Positions 41,716 through 50,318 of a stretch of DNA of 64,000 bases are shown piece after piece. Within the stretch, counting starts at the first letter, position 1. Every line of letters starts with the position of its first letter. This DNA comes from an uncultured Oscillospiraceae bacterium. Its GTDB lineage: Bacteria; Bacillota; Clostridia; Oscillospirales; Oscillospiraceae. The notes under the pieces are model-generated. The model saw only the letters and a list, made by a program, of their open reading frames with translations, was not told the origin of the DNA and made no database searches. The position numbers and the translations under genes are program-made. The stretch is from the NCBI GenBank assembly GCA_944382965.1, contig CALWOA010000006.1:1-64000 (forward strand). The letters run 5' to 3'.

Positions 41716-42262
41716 GGGCTTCCTCCTGAGGCAGAGTGACAATCTGGGGAGCGTGGCCCATGGCTGGGATCAGCTTTCCGGTCAGATCCTCGGTGGAAAA
41801 GCACAGGCTGGAGGTGTTGATACAGGGATGGCAGCCAAAGATGGGCTGACGCAGCACATCCTCGTCAATCAGCAGCTGCACCCGATTTTCCTTGTCATTC
41901 ATCAGCCCCAGGACGCTGAGAGAACCGGGGGTAATATCCAGGAAGGCTTCCATATGCTCTGCCGAGGCAAAGGACAGCCGGGACGAGCCTATGGCCTTAG
42001 ACAGCACGCTGGTACGAAAGGGCTTGTCCGGCGGCAGCAGCAACAGGTAAAAGGCGGTCTGCTGGCGGTTGCACAGCAGAAGATTTTTGCAGATCTCAGC
42101 GCCCAGCGCCTGGTCAATCTGGACACAGGCTTCCATGGTCATGGCAGCGGGATGATCGGCCCGACGGTAGGCAATTCCCAGACTGTCCAGCAGGTCGTAA
42201 CAACGGATTTCCTTGGCAAGCCGCTCATCGCAGTTTTCCGGGCGGCCGGTGAAAATTTCCAT
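41684..42262 (-). CDS. Prolyl-tRNA deacylase family protein (ProX/PrdX, YbaK-like)
   Basis: A 192-residue YbaK/PrdX-fold protein: YDLLDSLGIAYRRADHPAAMTMEACVQID, KNLLLCNRQQTAFYLLLLP, SSRLSFASAEHMEAFLDITPGSLSVLGLMND and IFGCHPCINTSSLCFSTEDL. This is the ProX group, which removes alanine or similar residues wrongly attached to tRNA-Pro. Start ATG 42262 is behind AAGGAACCACC. It sits in an operon with a SpoU methyltransferase, which fits a tRNA-linked group. Confidence 0.88.
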   Translation of the reverse strand: MEIFTGRPENCDERLAKEIRCYDLLDSLGIAYRRADHPAAMTMEACVQIDQALGAEICKNLLLCNRQQTAFYLLLLPPDKPFRTSVLSKAIGSSRLSFASAEHMEAFLDITPGSLSVLGLMNDKENRVQLLIDEDVLRQPIFGCHPCINTSSLCFSTEDLTGKLIPAMGHAPQIVTLPQEEAHEANPNPSGT

Positions 42263-42278
42263 GGTGGTTCCTTCTTTC

Positions 42279-42824
42279 TTACAGGATTTTTCGCATCATC
42301 ACGGCGTCAGCGGATTTGCCGCCGCGCAGCCGGTAAGCATCGGAAATCCGGGCCAGTTCCTGGAACCCCAGGCGGCGGTACAGGTTTCCGGCGCGCTGGT
42401 TTCTGTCCATGTAGTCCAGTTCCAGGTAAGCCATCCCGGAGTCTGCCGCCAGAGAAATGGCCGTCTCCATCAGCATGGTGGCAATGCCCAGTCCCCAATA
42501 GTCTTTCCGGACAGCCAGGGCAAGACTTCCCCGATGGCGGATTTTTTGCCGGGTGTTTCCCTGGAGCGCCACATTTCCCGCCAGAACCCCATCCACCACG
42601 CACACCAGCATGGCACTGTTGGGGCTTTGACAGATTGTTTCCAGAAAGCGGGTCTCCCCAGGCACATCTTCTGTGCACTCTTCGGGATACCGCAGAAGAT
42701 AATCTGTTTCTCCGGCGGTATCTTTCAGAAATGCCAGCATTTCTTCCGCATCCGATGGAAGCACACTGCGCACGGTGGCCTGCCGGCCGTCTTTCAAAAG
42801 CACGGTTTTTTCTGAAAATTGCAT
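42279..42824 (-). CDS. GNAT family N-acetyltransferase
   Basis: A 181-residue GNAT protein: VRSVLPSDAEEML, LALAVRKDYWGLGIATMLMETAI (acetyl-CoA pyrophosphate loop, V-R-K-x-x-W-G-x-G-I-A form), LELDYMDRNQRAGNLYRRLGFQE. The acceptor is unknown. The start lies 5 bases after the methyltransferase stop. Confidence 0.88.
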   Translation of the reverse strand: MQFSEKTVLLKDGRQATVRSVLPSDAEEMLAFLKDTAGETDYLLRYPEECTEDVPGETRFLETICQSPNSAMLVCVVDGVLAGNVALQGNTRQKIRHRGSLALAVRKDYWGLGIATMLMETAISLAADSGMAYLELDYMDRNQRAGNLYRRLGFQELARISDAYRLRGGKSADAVMMRKIL

Positions 42825-42829
42825 CGCAC

Positions 42830-43645
42830 TTACCTCTTTCCCAGCTGCCAGAATGCTACCGCGCTGGCAGCTGCTACGTTCAAAGAATCCACCCCATGGA
42901 ACATGGGAATTTTGACGGTGTAGTCGCAGCTGGCAATGGTATCGTTGGTCAGACCATCCCCTTCGCTGCCCAGGACAATGGCCAGTTTTTCTTCTCCCAT
43001 CAAGCTGGGATCGTCTACCGAGACGGAGTCATCCCGCAGAGCCATGGCGGCGGTTTTGAAGCCCATTTCTTTCAGCAGACGCATACCTTCTTCCGGCCAT
43101 TGGGGGGTATAGGCCCAGGGAATCTGAAACACGGTGCCCATACTTACCCGGGCGCTGCGGCGGTACAGGGGGTTGCTGCATCCAGGTGTGAGGAGTACAG
43201 CATCCATGCCAAGGGCGGCAGCGGAGCGGAAAATGGCGCCGATGTTGGTGGGGTTCATGATGTTTTCCAGAACCACGATTCGGTTGGCATCGGAACAGAG
43301 TGCTTCCGGTGCAGGCAGGGGAGGGCGGCGCATGGCGCACAGCACGCCTCGGGTCAGATGGTAACCGGTGAGATTGCACAGAAGCTCCTCGTCAGCGGTG
43401 TAAACCGGAACCTCCGGGCAGCGTTCCAAAATCTCCCGGGCGGCACCGGTAATGTCCTTGCGCTCCATCAGAAGACTTACCGGCTGGCAGCTGGCATCCA
43501 GCGCCCGGTGGATTACCTTGGGACTTTCGGCGATGAACATACCCTTGGCAGGCTCAAAGCGGTTGAGCAGCTGGGCCTCCGTCAGTCGGGCGTATACATC
43601 CAGTTCCGGCGCGGAAAAGTCGGTAATTTCAATAACATTGGCCAT
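42830..43645 (-). CDS. SpoU/TrmH family RNA 2'-O-methyltransferase
   Basis: A 271-residue SPOUT enzyme. The N-terminal substrate-binding region shows EAQLLNRFEPAKGMFIAESPKVIHRAL. The knot domain has motif 1 LENIMNPTNIGAIFRSAAALG, motif 2 AIVLGSEGDGL and motif 3 IPMFHGVDSLNVAAASAVAFW. It methylates a ribose in rRNA or tRNA; the exact site is unknown. I use ATG 43645 behind AAAGGA rather than the longer TTG frame. First gene of the operon. Confidence 0.9.
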   Translation of the reverse strand: MANVIEITDFSAPELDVYARLTEAQLLNRFEPAKGMFIAESPKVIHRALDASCQPVSLLMERKDITGAAREILERCPEVPVYTADEELLCNLTGYHLTRGVLCAMRRPPLPAPEALCSDANRIVVLENIMNPTNIGAIFRSAAALGMDAVLLTPGCSNPLYRRSARVSMGTVFQIPWAYTPQWPEEGMRLLKEMGFKTAAMALRDDSVSVDDPSLMGEEKLAIVLGSEGDGLTNDTIASCDYTVKIPMFHGVDSLNVAAASAVAFWQLGKR

Positions 43646-43681
43646 AAGCAGGGTCCTTTCCCCTTGGGACAAATTTTCTAT

Positions 43682-43710
43682 ATCATAGCAGAAAGAAGGA
43701 AAAAAGTCAA
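43682..43710 (-). promoter_or_regulatory. Promoter of the SpoU/GNAT/ProX/APH operon
   Basis: Reverse strand: TTGACT (43710-43705), a 17-base spacer, TATGAT (43687-43682). Confidence 0.8.
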
Positions 43711-43713
43711 AAA

Positions 43714-43741
43714 TTTCCCGCCTTCCGGAGAAGGCGGGAAA
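43714..43741 (-). terminator. Terminator after the oligopeptide-binding gene relic
   Basis: 12-bp stem TTTCCCGCCTTC/GAAGGCGGGAAA with a 4-base loop, followed on the reverse strand by a T-rich stretch. Confidence 0.88.
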
Positions 43742-43772
43742 GGGAAGCCTATTCAGGCGAATGTCTTATGGA

Positions 43773-45056
43773 TCAAGCTTCGGGCAGCAGGGGCTCGTTG
43801 ATGTTCCAGCAGACATAGTAGGTGCCGATCTGGCCGGCGATCACAAACTCTTCGGGATACTCGGTCTTCAGAGTCTCGATTTCGTTGGTGGGCACGTCGT
43901 CGATCAGCTGCCAGGTGCCGTTCTTGAAGTTGGTCAGCATGTTGTTGCTGTCATCGGACAGGAAGAACTTGATCTCGTTCATGGTGACTTCGTCAGCGCC
44001 ATGGAAGTTCTCGTTCTTGGTCAGGGTGATGACGGAGTTATGCTCCCAGCTGGTCATCTTGTAAGCACCGTTGGAAACGTAAGTAGCAGGATCGGTAGCC
44101 CAAGCCTCGTTGGCAACTACATCCTCACGGACGGGGAAGTAGGTGGGGAAGGCCAGCAGCTCGTTCCAGTAGGCAACGGGAGTGGTCAGGGTGACCTCCA
44201 GAGTCTTGTCATCCAGAGCCTTTACAGCCAGCTCAGCGCCTTCAGTACCGGCCCAAACATCGGCGTAACCCTTGACAACTTCGAACATGTAGCAGTAGTC
44301 AGCTGCCAGTTCCACAGAAGCGGCACGCTTCCAAGCGTACTCAAAGTCATGAGCGGTCAGATCCTTGCCGTCGGACCACTTCAGGCCGTCCTTCAGGGTG
44401 TAGGTGATGGTGCCGTCGTCGTTGGCAACGCCTTCCACCAGCTCCTCAGCACAGTCAGGAACGATGACCAGGTTGCCGTTCTCGTCCTGATCCCACTTGG
44501 CCAGACCGGCGAACAGGTGAGAAACCAGGGTAGCGCCGTCAACGGTGGAGTTCAGAGCAGGATCCAGAGTGTCGGGCTCGGAAGCCAGGCAGACAGAGAT
44601 GGAGTCGCCGCTGCCGTCAACAGTGGTGCGGTAGAAGTACTTGTAGCCCAGGGGGTTGCCAAAGTAGCCTTCCACGGAGTCGTCGATCATGTACAGGTCA
44701 GTGTAGAAGTACAGAGGAACAATAGCGCCGGTGGACATAATCATGTCCTCAGCAATGTGCATCAAAGCGTAACGGGTATCGTTATCAGTGCAGGTCTTGA
44801 TCAGGGGGATCAGAACGTCGTAGGTCTCAGCCCAGGTGCCGTCCTCAACCTTAACGTCGTAGCCGTACTCAGTCAGGTCCAGATCATAGGCAGCCACGGT
44901 GGCGTGCTCGCCCTTGCCGAACTGCACGTCGTTGTTGCCGGAGCCGGTGGTCCACATATCCAGGAAGGAGATGGGATCGTTGTAGTCGGCCAGCCAGCCG
45001 TTACGAGCGATGGAGTAAGCGCCGTCCTTACGGGAGTTCAGGAAGGTGTTCCAATA
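43773..45056 (-). pseudogene. Rearranged oligopeptide-binding protein (OppA/SBP_bac_5): C-terminal piece fused ahead of N-terminal piece
   Basis: Reading 5' to 3', the frame begins in what is normally the C-terminal third of an OppA-type protein (WNTFLNSRKDG, NGWLADYNDPISFLDMW, ending NPLGYKYF). It continues in frame, at about 44610-44630, into what is normally the mature N-terminus (SISVCLASEPDTLDPALN, LKWSDGKDLTAHDFEYAWKR). It then stops at GTYYVCWNINEPLLPEA in what is normally mid-protein. The middle section is missing. There is no signal peptide, no lipobox and no ribosome site ahead of the first homologous codon; the open frame upstream to 45284 is AT-rich and unlike any protein. The stop is followed by a clean terminator. 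Either a scrambled pseudogene or an assembly join between paralogues. Confidence 0.8.
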
Positions 45057-45211
45057 TGACCGCGTCACACGGATATAGTTCAAATTATATAATAAAGGGA
45101 TGTATTTCGCAACAAAGCGTTTCGCTGAAAATCCACGGGTAAAGGACATATGTTTTTGTGATTTTTGTATATAGACGAGTGTCCGCATACCATGAACAGC
45201 ATGGCGGTCGG

Positions 45212-45240
45212 TTGAAAAGCAGTTTCTTTTTGTGTAAATT
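45212..45240 (+). promoter_or_regulatory. Putative promoter for a short leader/small ORF transcript
   Basis: TTGAAA (45212-45217), a 17-base spacer, TAAATT (45235-45240). It points toward the hairpin at 45257 and the small ORF at 45319. Confidence 0.45.
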
Positions 45241-45256
45241 TGAGAAACTACGAAAA

Positions 45257-45291
45257 TGCCCCGACACGGTTGACCAGACCGCATCGGGGCA
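45257..45291. terminator. GC hairpin in AT-rich gap
   Basis: 8-bp stem TGCCCCGA/TCGGGGCA with inner CGGT/ACCG. On the reverse strand CATTTT follows, so it could terminate a reverse transcript, yet no reverse gene ends here. It may be a relic of a lost gene, or the 5' hairpin of the plus-strand transcript. Confidence 0.6.
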
Positions 45292-45318
45292 TTCTCAGAG
45301 AAAAAGAGAGGTAAGAAA

Positions 45319-45408
45319 ATGAAAAAGAATGAAAGTAGCTTTTCTTATTACTTATTATATCCGGGAGGTATTAAAAAAATAAGGAGGGAAATATTAAGGA
45401 AATATTAA
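45319..45408 (+). CDS. Candidate 29-residue peptide
   Basis: ATG 45319 with GAGAGG seven bases upstream opens a 29-codon frame ending TAA at 45408. The peptide begins MKKNESSFSYYLLYPGG and ends basic (KKIRREILRKY). I recognise no family. The 45057-45572 gap otherwise contains the promoter-like elements listed, a GC hairpin and the clpB control region. Codon-level support is weak because of its size. Confidence 0.35.
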   Translation: MKKNESSFSYYLLYPGGIKKIRREILRKY

Positions 45409-45484
45409 GCGGATAAAAAGTCCTACGAAATTTTTGTGCAGTGTGACCAGTTGTGAACAATTTGTAGCATTTGCCGGACGCCCC

Positions 45485-45512
45485 TTGACATTTTTGAAAA
45501 ATGGGATATAGT
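45485..45512 (+). promoter_or_regulatory. clpB promoter
   Basis: TTGACA (45485-45490), a 16-base spacer, TATAGT (45507-45512), ending 13 bases before the CIRCE element. Confidence 0.82.
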
Positions 45513-45525
45513 TAAGACAAAAGAA

Positions 45526-45552
45526 TTAGCACTCTCAAGCGTAGAGTGCTAA
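45526..45552 (+). promoter_or_regulatory. CIRCE operator of clpB (HrcA site)
   Basis: A perfect TTAGCACTC-9-GAGTGCTAA inverted repeat, overlapping the expected transcription start. HrcA binding here would repress clpB until heat shock. Confidence 0.98.
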
Positions 45553-45572
45553 AACCGAAAGGAAGGATGGCT

Positions 45573-48164
45573 ATGAACTTTAATCAATATACCCAGAAGT
45601 CTCTGGAGGCTGTCCAGAGCGCACAGAATTTGGCTGTGCAGAATTCTCACCAGCAGCTCGAGCAGGTGCATCTGCTGCTGGCTCTGCTGCGGCAGGATGG
45701 AGGGCTGATTCCTCAGCTGCTGCGGAAAATGGATGTGACGGTGGAGAGCCTGGAAGCTGCCGCCGCAGCCCAACTGCGAAAAATCCCCGCTGTGAAAACC
45801 AGCCGGGAGGCTGACCGCTTCTATATCAGTGCCGATGTGGACGCTACCTTTACCGCCGCCGAGGAACAGGCCAAGGCTATGAAAGACGAGTTTGTCTCTG
45901 TGGAGCACCTGTTCCTGGCTCTGTTGGAAACCGCCCGGGGCGATGTGAAGAGTCTGTTTGAAACTTACCGCATCACCAAGGAAAATGCCCTGAAAGCCCT
46001 TCAGGCGGTCCGGGGCAACCAGAGGGTCACCTCTGACAGTCCGGAAGGCACCTACGATGCCCTGGAGAAGTACGGCACGGATCTGGTCAAACGGGCAAGA
46101 GAGCAGAAGATGGACCCGGTGATCGGCCGTGACGAGGAGATCCGCAATGTGGTCCGGATTCTGTCTAGAAAGACCAAGAATAACCCTGTCCTCATCGGTG
46201 AGCCCGGCGTCGGCAAAACTGCCATTGCCGAGGGCCTGGCACAGCGTATCGTGAAGAAGGACGTTCCCAAGTCCTTGCAGGACAAAACCATTTTCTCCCT
46301 GGATATGGGCGCACTGATTGCCGGCGCCAAATACCGGGGCGAATTTGAAGAGCGTTTGAAAGCGGTCCTGAACGAAGTCAAGCAGTCCAATGGACAGATT
46401 ATTCTGTTCATCGATGAGCTGCATACCATCGTCAGTGCGGGCAAAACCGAAGGCAGCATGGATGCCGGCAACCTGCTCAAGCCCATGCTGGCCCGGGGCG
46501 AGCTGCACTGCATCGGTGCCACCACCCTGGATGAGTACCGGCAATATATTGAAAAGGATGCAGCCCTGGAGCGCCGGTTCCAGCCGGTGATGGTGGATGA
46601 GCCCACGGTGGAAGATACCATTGCCATTCTGCGTGGTCTGAAAGAGCGCTACGAAGTGTTCCACGGCGTCAAAATTGCCGACTCTGCCATTATTGCCGCA
46701 GCTACCCTGTCCCACCGATATATCACCGACCGGTTCCTGCCGGATAAGGCCATTGACCTGGTGGATGAAGCCTGCGCCCAGATCCGTACGGAAATGGACT
46801 CCATGCCCACGGAACTGGATGCGGTGTCCCGGAAGATCATCCAGATGGAAATTGAGGAAGCAGCCCTGAAGAAAGAAGAGGACGAACTGTCCAAGGGCCG
46901 TCTTGCCGAGCTGCAGAAGGAACTGGCAGAAGAACGGGATACCTTCAATGCTATGAAGGCCCAGTGGGAGAATGAAAAGAACGCCATCGGCAAGGTTCAG
47001 CAGCTGCGGGAAACCATTGAAGATCTGAACCGCCAGATTGAAGCTGCCGAGCAGCGCTATGATCTGGAAAAGGCTGCGGAGCTGAAGTATGGCCGCCTGC
47101 CGGAAGCCCAGCGTCAGCTGGAAGAGGAAGAACGCCGGGCCCAGAGTGCCAAGGAAAGCAACATTCTTCGGGATCGGGTTACCGATGAGGAAATCGCCCG
47201 GATTGTGGAACGCTGGACGGGAATCCCGGTGTCCCGGCTGGTGCAGGGCGAGCGGGAGAAGCTGCTGCATCTGGACGAGACCCTGCATAAGCGGGTCGTC
47301 GGTCAGGACGAAGCGGTTCAGGCGGTCACCGAAGCCATTCAGCGCAGCCGTGCCGGCATTCAGGACCCCAACCGTCCCATCGGTTCGTTCTTGTTCCTGG
47401 GCCCCACTGGTGTGGGTAAAACCGAGCTGGCCAAGACCCTGGCCCAGGCACTGTTTGATGATGAGAACAACCTGGTAAGAATTGACATGTCCGAATATAT
47501 GGAGAAATTCTCCGTCTCTCGTCTGATTGGCGCGCCTCCCGGATATGTGGGTTACGAAGAAGGCGGTCAGCTGACGGAAGCTGTTCGCCGCAAGCCCTAC
47601 AGTGTGGTGCTGTTTGATGAGGTGGAAAAGGCCCACCCGGATGTGTTCAACGTGCTGCTGCAAGTGCTGGATGACGGACGAATCACCGACTCCCAGGGCA
47701 GAACCGTGGACTTCAAGAATACCATCTTGATTCTGACCTCCAACCTTGGCTCGGAATTCCTGCTGGGCGGCGTCAATGCCGACGGCACCATCGACGAGCA
47801 GGCCAAGGCTCAGGTTCAGGCACTGCTGCGCCGGTCCTTCCGTCCGGAATTCCTGAACCGTTTGGATGAGATTGTGTTCTACAAGCCCCTGACCAAGGAA
47901 AACGTGACCAAGATCATCGATCTGCAGATTGTCAAGCTCAACAGCCGTCTGGAAAGCCAGCAGATTCGCTGCGAGCTGACCCAGCGTGCCAAGGAAGCCA
48001 TTGTGGACGCTTCTTACGATCCCCAGTATGGCGCCCGTCCGCTGCGCCGGTATGTCCAGCATACCGTGGAGACCATGCTCAGCAAGCGCCTGCTCAAAGG
48101 CGATATTACCCCCGGCAGCACCGTTACAGTGGATGCCGTGGACGGAGAACTGGTCATGGCATAA
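45573..48164 (+). CDS. clpB: ClpB disaggregase
   Basis: An 863-residue HSP100 protein: N-terminal Clp-N repeats ([18 protein letters not shown]), AAA-1 with [15 protein letters not shown] and [12 protein letters not shown], a long middle coiled coil (residues ~400-530, Glu/Lys/Gln-rich), and AAA-2 with [41 protein letters not shown] and the C-terminal D2-small domain. It pulls apart protein aggregates with DnaK. ATG 45567 is an alternative start; 45573 has better spacing to GGAAGG. Directly behind promoter and CIRCE. Confidence 0.96.
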   Translation: MNFNQYTQKSLEAVQSAQNLAVQNSHQQLEQVHLLLALLRQDGGLIPQLLRKMDVTVESLEAAAAAQLRKIPAVKTSREADRFYISADVDATFTAAEEQAKAMKDEFVSVEHLFLALLETARGDVKSLFETYRITKENALKALQAVRGNQRVTSDSPEGTYDALEKYGTDLVKRAREQKMDPVIGRDEEIRNVVRILSRKTKNNPVLIGEPGVGKTAIAEGLAQRIVKKDVPKSLQDKTIFSLDMGALIAGAKYRGEFEERLKAVLNEVKQSNGQIILFIDELHTIVSAGKTEGSMDAGNLLKPMLARGELHCIGATTLDEYRQYIEKDAALERRFQPVMVDEPTVEDTIAILRGLKERYEVFHGVKIADSAIIAAATLSHRYITDRFLPDKAIDLVDEACAQIRTEMDSMPTELDAVSRKIIQMEIEEAALKKEEDELSKGRLAELQKELAEERDTFNAMKAQWENEKNAIGKVQQLRETIEDLNRQIEAAEQRYDLEKAAELKYGRLPEAQRQLEEEERRAQSAKESNILRDRVTDEEIARIVERWTGIPVSRLVQGEREKLLHLDETLHKRVVGQDEAVQAVTEAIQRSRAGIQDPNRPIGSFLFLGPTGVGKTELAKTLAQALFDDENNLVRIDMSEYMEKFSVSRLIGAPPGYVGYEEGGQLTEAVRRKPYSVVLFDEVEKAHPDVFNVLLQVLDDGRITDSQGRTVDFKNTILILTSNLGSEFLLGGVNADGTIDEQAKAQVQALLRRSFRPEFLNRLDEIVFYKPLTKENVTKIIDLQIVKLNSRLESQQIRCELTQRAKEAIVDASYDPQYGARPLRRYVQHTVETMLSKRLLKGDITPGSTVTVDAVDGELVMA

Positions 48165-48171
48165 CAAATTT

Positions 48172-48204
48172 TCAGGCCGCCCTTTTCTGGGCGGCCTGAT
48201 TTTT
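48172..48204 (+). terminator. Terminator after clpB
   Basis: 11-bp stem TCAGGCCGCCC/GGGCGGCCTGA with a T-rich loop and a following T-run. Confidence 0.95.
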
Positions 48205-48207
48205 GCG

Positions 48208-48236
48208 TTGAAAATCCCAAAAGAAAGTGCTATAGT
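48208..48236 (+). promoter_or_regulatory. Promoter of the MATE gene
   Basis: TTGAAA (48208-48213), a 17-base spacer, TGC-TATAGT (-10 at 48231-48236). Confidence 0.75.
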
Positions 48237-48265
48237 AGGAGGAAAAAACGAAGAAGGAAAAGAAA

Positions 48266-49609
48266 ATGCAGAAAAAACTATTTTCTGACCGGGCTTTGGT
48301 CAAATTGATGATTCCTTTGATTGTAGAGCAGGCTCTGACCATTTTGGTGGGTATGTGCGATGGTGTGATGGTTTCCTCCGTAGGGGAAGCGGCAATTTCC
48401 GGCGTTTCTCTGGTAGATATGATTAACGCGGTGGTTTTGACACTGTTTGCTGCCCTGGCAACTGGCGGTGCTGTAGTGACCAGCCAGTTCCTTGGAGCCC
48501 GGCAGCAGGAAAAGGCACGGCAGAGCGCTGCGCAGCTGGTGCTGATGTCCGGAACAGCCGGACTGGCAGCGGCGGTGCTGTGCCTGGTGTTTGCCAGACA
48601 GGTTATGCGTCTGTTTTTTGGCAGTATCTCTGATGAGGTGATGGAGGCGGGACTGATCTACCTGCGGATTACGGCGCTGTCCTTTCCCTTTATTGCGCTG
48701 TACAATGCCGGTGCGGCCATTTTCCGCAGCGTGGGAAACAGCAAAATTTCCATGAAGGTCAGCCTGCTGATGAACGCCATTAACGTGGTTGGAAATGCTT
48801 TTGGCATTTTCGTGCTGAAAATGGGGGTCGCCGGTGTGGCGGTTCCCACGTTGGTTTCCCGGATGGTGGCGGCTGTGGTGATTCTTTCACTGGCTTCCGA
48901 TAAGCGCCAGCAGCTAAGTCTGGACAAGGGATATCTTGGCAGCGTGGATCGGCGGATGATGGGCAATATTCTGCGCATCGGCGTGCCTTCTGCTTTTGAA
49001 AACGCCTTTTTTCAGTTGGGGCGGCTGATTGTGGTGAGCATGATTGCCCTGTTTGGTACCACCCAGACCTCTGCCAACGCAGTGGCAAACACCCTGGACA
49101 GCATTGGTGTCATCATCGGTCAGGCCATGGGTCTTGCCATGGTAACGGTGGTGGGACAGAGTGTGGGCGCCGGAGATGTGGAGCAGACCAACTACTATAC
49201 CAAAAAAATGATGATTTGGACTTACATTATGCAGGGCCTGAGCAACGTGCTGATTATCCTGTTTGTCAACCAGCTGATCGGCTTCTACAGTTCCTTGTCT
49301 GAAGAAACGGTGGAGCTGGCACGCACCTTGGTGCTGATTCATACCTCTTTTGGTATTTTGCTGTGGCCTGCATCTTTTGTCCTGCCCAATGCCCTGCGCG
49401 CTGCCAACGATGTGAAGTTTACCATGTATGTTGGCATCGGTTCCATGGTGGCATTCCGAATTGTCGGGTCTTGGATTTTGTGCGTTTCCCTGGGAATGGG
49501 CGCAGTGGGTGTATGGATTGCCATGGTTGTAGACTGGATCTGCCGTATCTGCTTCTTCCTGCCCAGAATGCTGTCGGGCAAATGGAAGCGCAAATACATT
49601 CCTGCCTGA
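48266..49609 (+). CDS. MATE family efflux transporter
   Basis: A 447-residue, 12-helix membrane protein of the MATE group (NorM/DinF type). It begins LVKLMIPLIVEQALTILVGMCDGVMVS and shows GEAAISGVSLVDMINAVV, a second repeat start GNILRIGVPSAFENAFFQLGRL, and the 12th helix WIAMVVDWICRICFFLPR. It exports cationic drugs or metabolites using a Na+ or H+ gradient. The substrate is unknown. The stop lies 4 bases from the convergent pseudouridine synthase gene. Confidence 0.93.
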   Translation: MQKKLFSDRALVKLMIPLIVEQALTILVGMCDGVMVSSVGEAAISGVSLVDMINAVVLTLFAALATGGAVVTSQFLGARQQEKARQSAAQLVLMSGTAGLAAAVLCLVFARQVMRLFFGSISDEVMEAGLIYLRITALSFPFIALYNAGAAIFRSVGNSKISMKVSLLMNAINVVGNAFGIFVLKMGVAGVAVPTLVSRMVAAVVILSLASDKRQQLSLDKGYLGSVDRRMMGNILRIGVPSAFENAFFQLGRLIVVSMIALFGTTQTSANAVANTLDSIGVIIGQAMGLAMVTVVGQSVGAGDVEQTNYYTKKMMIWTYIMQGLSNVLIILFVNQLIGFYSSLSEETVELARTLVLIHTSFGILLWPASFVLPNALRAANDVKFTMYVGIGSMVAFRIVGSWILCVSLGMGAVGVWIAMVVDWICRICFFLPRMLSGKWKRKYIPA

Positions 49610-49613
49610 TATG

Positions 49614-50204
49614 TCATGCCCAGGAGGGCAGCTGCTCAAAGCGGCGTTTCTTTCCCTGATAGGGGAAAGAAACGCAGCAGGAAAATAACATGGGGGCCGG
49701 GGAGGAATCTCTGGCCCCATATTTGTGATCGCCCACCAGCGGATACCCTCTGCTGGCAAACTGTACCCGGATCTGATGGCTGCGTCCGGTGTGCAGGCGA
49801 ATCCGCACCAGGCTGGTTTCCCCCTGAGAAAGACGAGTAAATTCCAGCCTGGCTTTTTTTACCCCGCCGCGAACCCGCTTTACTACGAATACCTTGTTTT
49901 TCCGGGAATCTTTCCATAGAAGATCTTCCCAGTCTCCCTGCTCCGGCGGGATGCCGTGGACCATAGCCACATATTCTTTGACCATGGTTCCATCTTGGAC
50001 GGCTTTGGATAGACTGGCGGCAGCGGGTTTGGTGCGGGCATAGACCATCACGCCACCCACGTTTTTGTCCAGCCGATGGATGGGAAAAATTTGACCTCCC
50101 AGCTGCTGTATCAGTGCGTCAGGAACTTCCTGCTCCGAATCCAGCCCTACGGGCTTGATACATACCGCGATATTGGCATCCGAATAGAGAATTTCCAAAA
50201 GCAT
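49614..50204 (-). CDS. RluA-family pseudouridine synthase (short form)
   Basis: A ~196-residue enzyme with the catalytic aspartate in HRLDKNVGGVMVYART, then KEYVAMVHG, RIRLHTGRSHQIRVQFASRGYPLVGDHKYG. There is no S4 domain, as usual for single-domain RluA paralogues. It isomerises uridine in rRNA or tRNA. The start is uncertain: GGGAGG lies only 2 bases from ATG 50204 but 8 bases from an in-frame TTG two codons later (50198), which may be the true start. Confidence 0.9.
   Translation of the reverse strand: MLLEILYSDANIAVCIKPVGLDSEQEVPDALIQQLGGQIFPIHRLDKNVGGVMVYARTKPAAASLSKAVQDGTMVKEYVAMVHGIPPEQGDWEDLLWKDSRKNKVFVVKRVRGGVKKARLEFTRLSQGETSLVRIRLHTGRSHQIRVQFASRGYPLVGDHKYGARDSSPAPMLFSCCVSFPYQGKKRRFEQLPSWA
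49644..49675. repeat. Perfect 13-bp inverted repeat inside the pseudouridine synthase 3' end
   Basis: GCGTTTCTTTCCC/GGGAAAGAAACGC with a 6-base loop lies 35 bases past the MATE stop and inside the coding end of the convergent gene. No other terminator separates the two genes, so it may serve as a two-way terminator within coding sequence. Confidence 0.75.
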
Positions 50205-50267
50205 GACCTCCCTGAACAGTTTTTTTGCAGTATAGCACAATTTCTCGCTTTTTCAAAGGGGGGATGG

Positions 50268-50295
50268 TTGCATCTTTTTGGTTTTCTTGTATAAT
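50268..50295 (+). promoter_or_regulatory. Promoter of the ABC exporter gene
   Basis: TTGCAT (50268-50273), a 16-base spacer, TATAAT (50290-50295). The start codon is 24 bases downstream behind AAAGGAGGA. Confidence 0.75.
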
Positions 50296-50318
50296 GGGAG
50301 AAAAAAGGAGGATGTGTA

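Noticed and set aside
45549..48167. Long reverse-strand open frame across clpB
   Set aside because: It mirrors the codons of clpB, has no family resemblance and no ribosome site. It is a shadow of a GC-rich gene. The same applies to long antisense frames over hydA, argS, htpG and the cbi genes.
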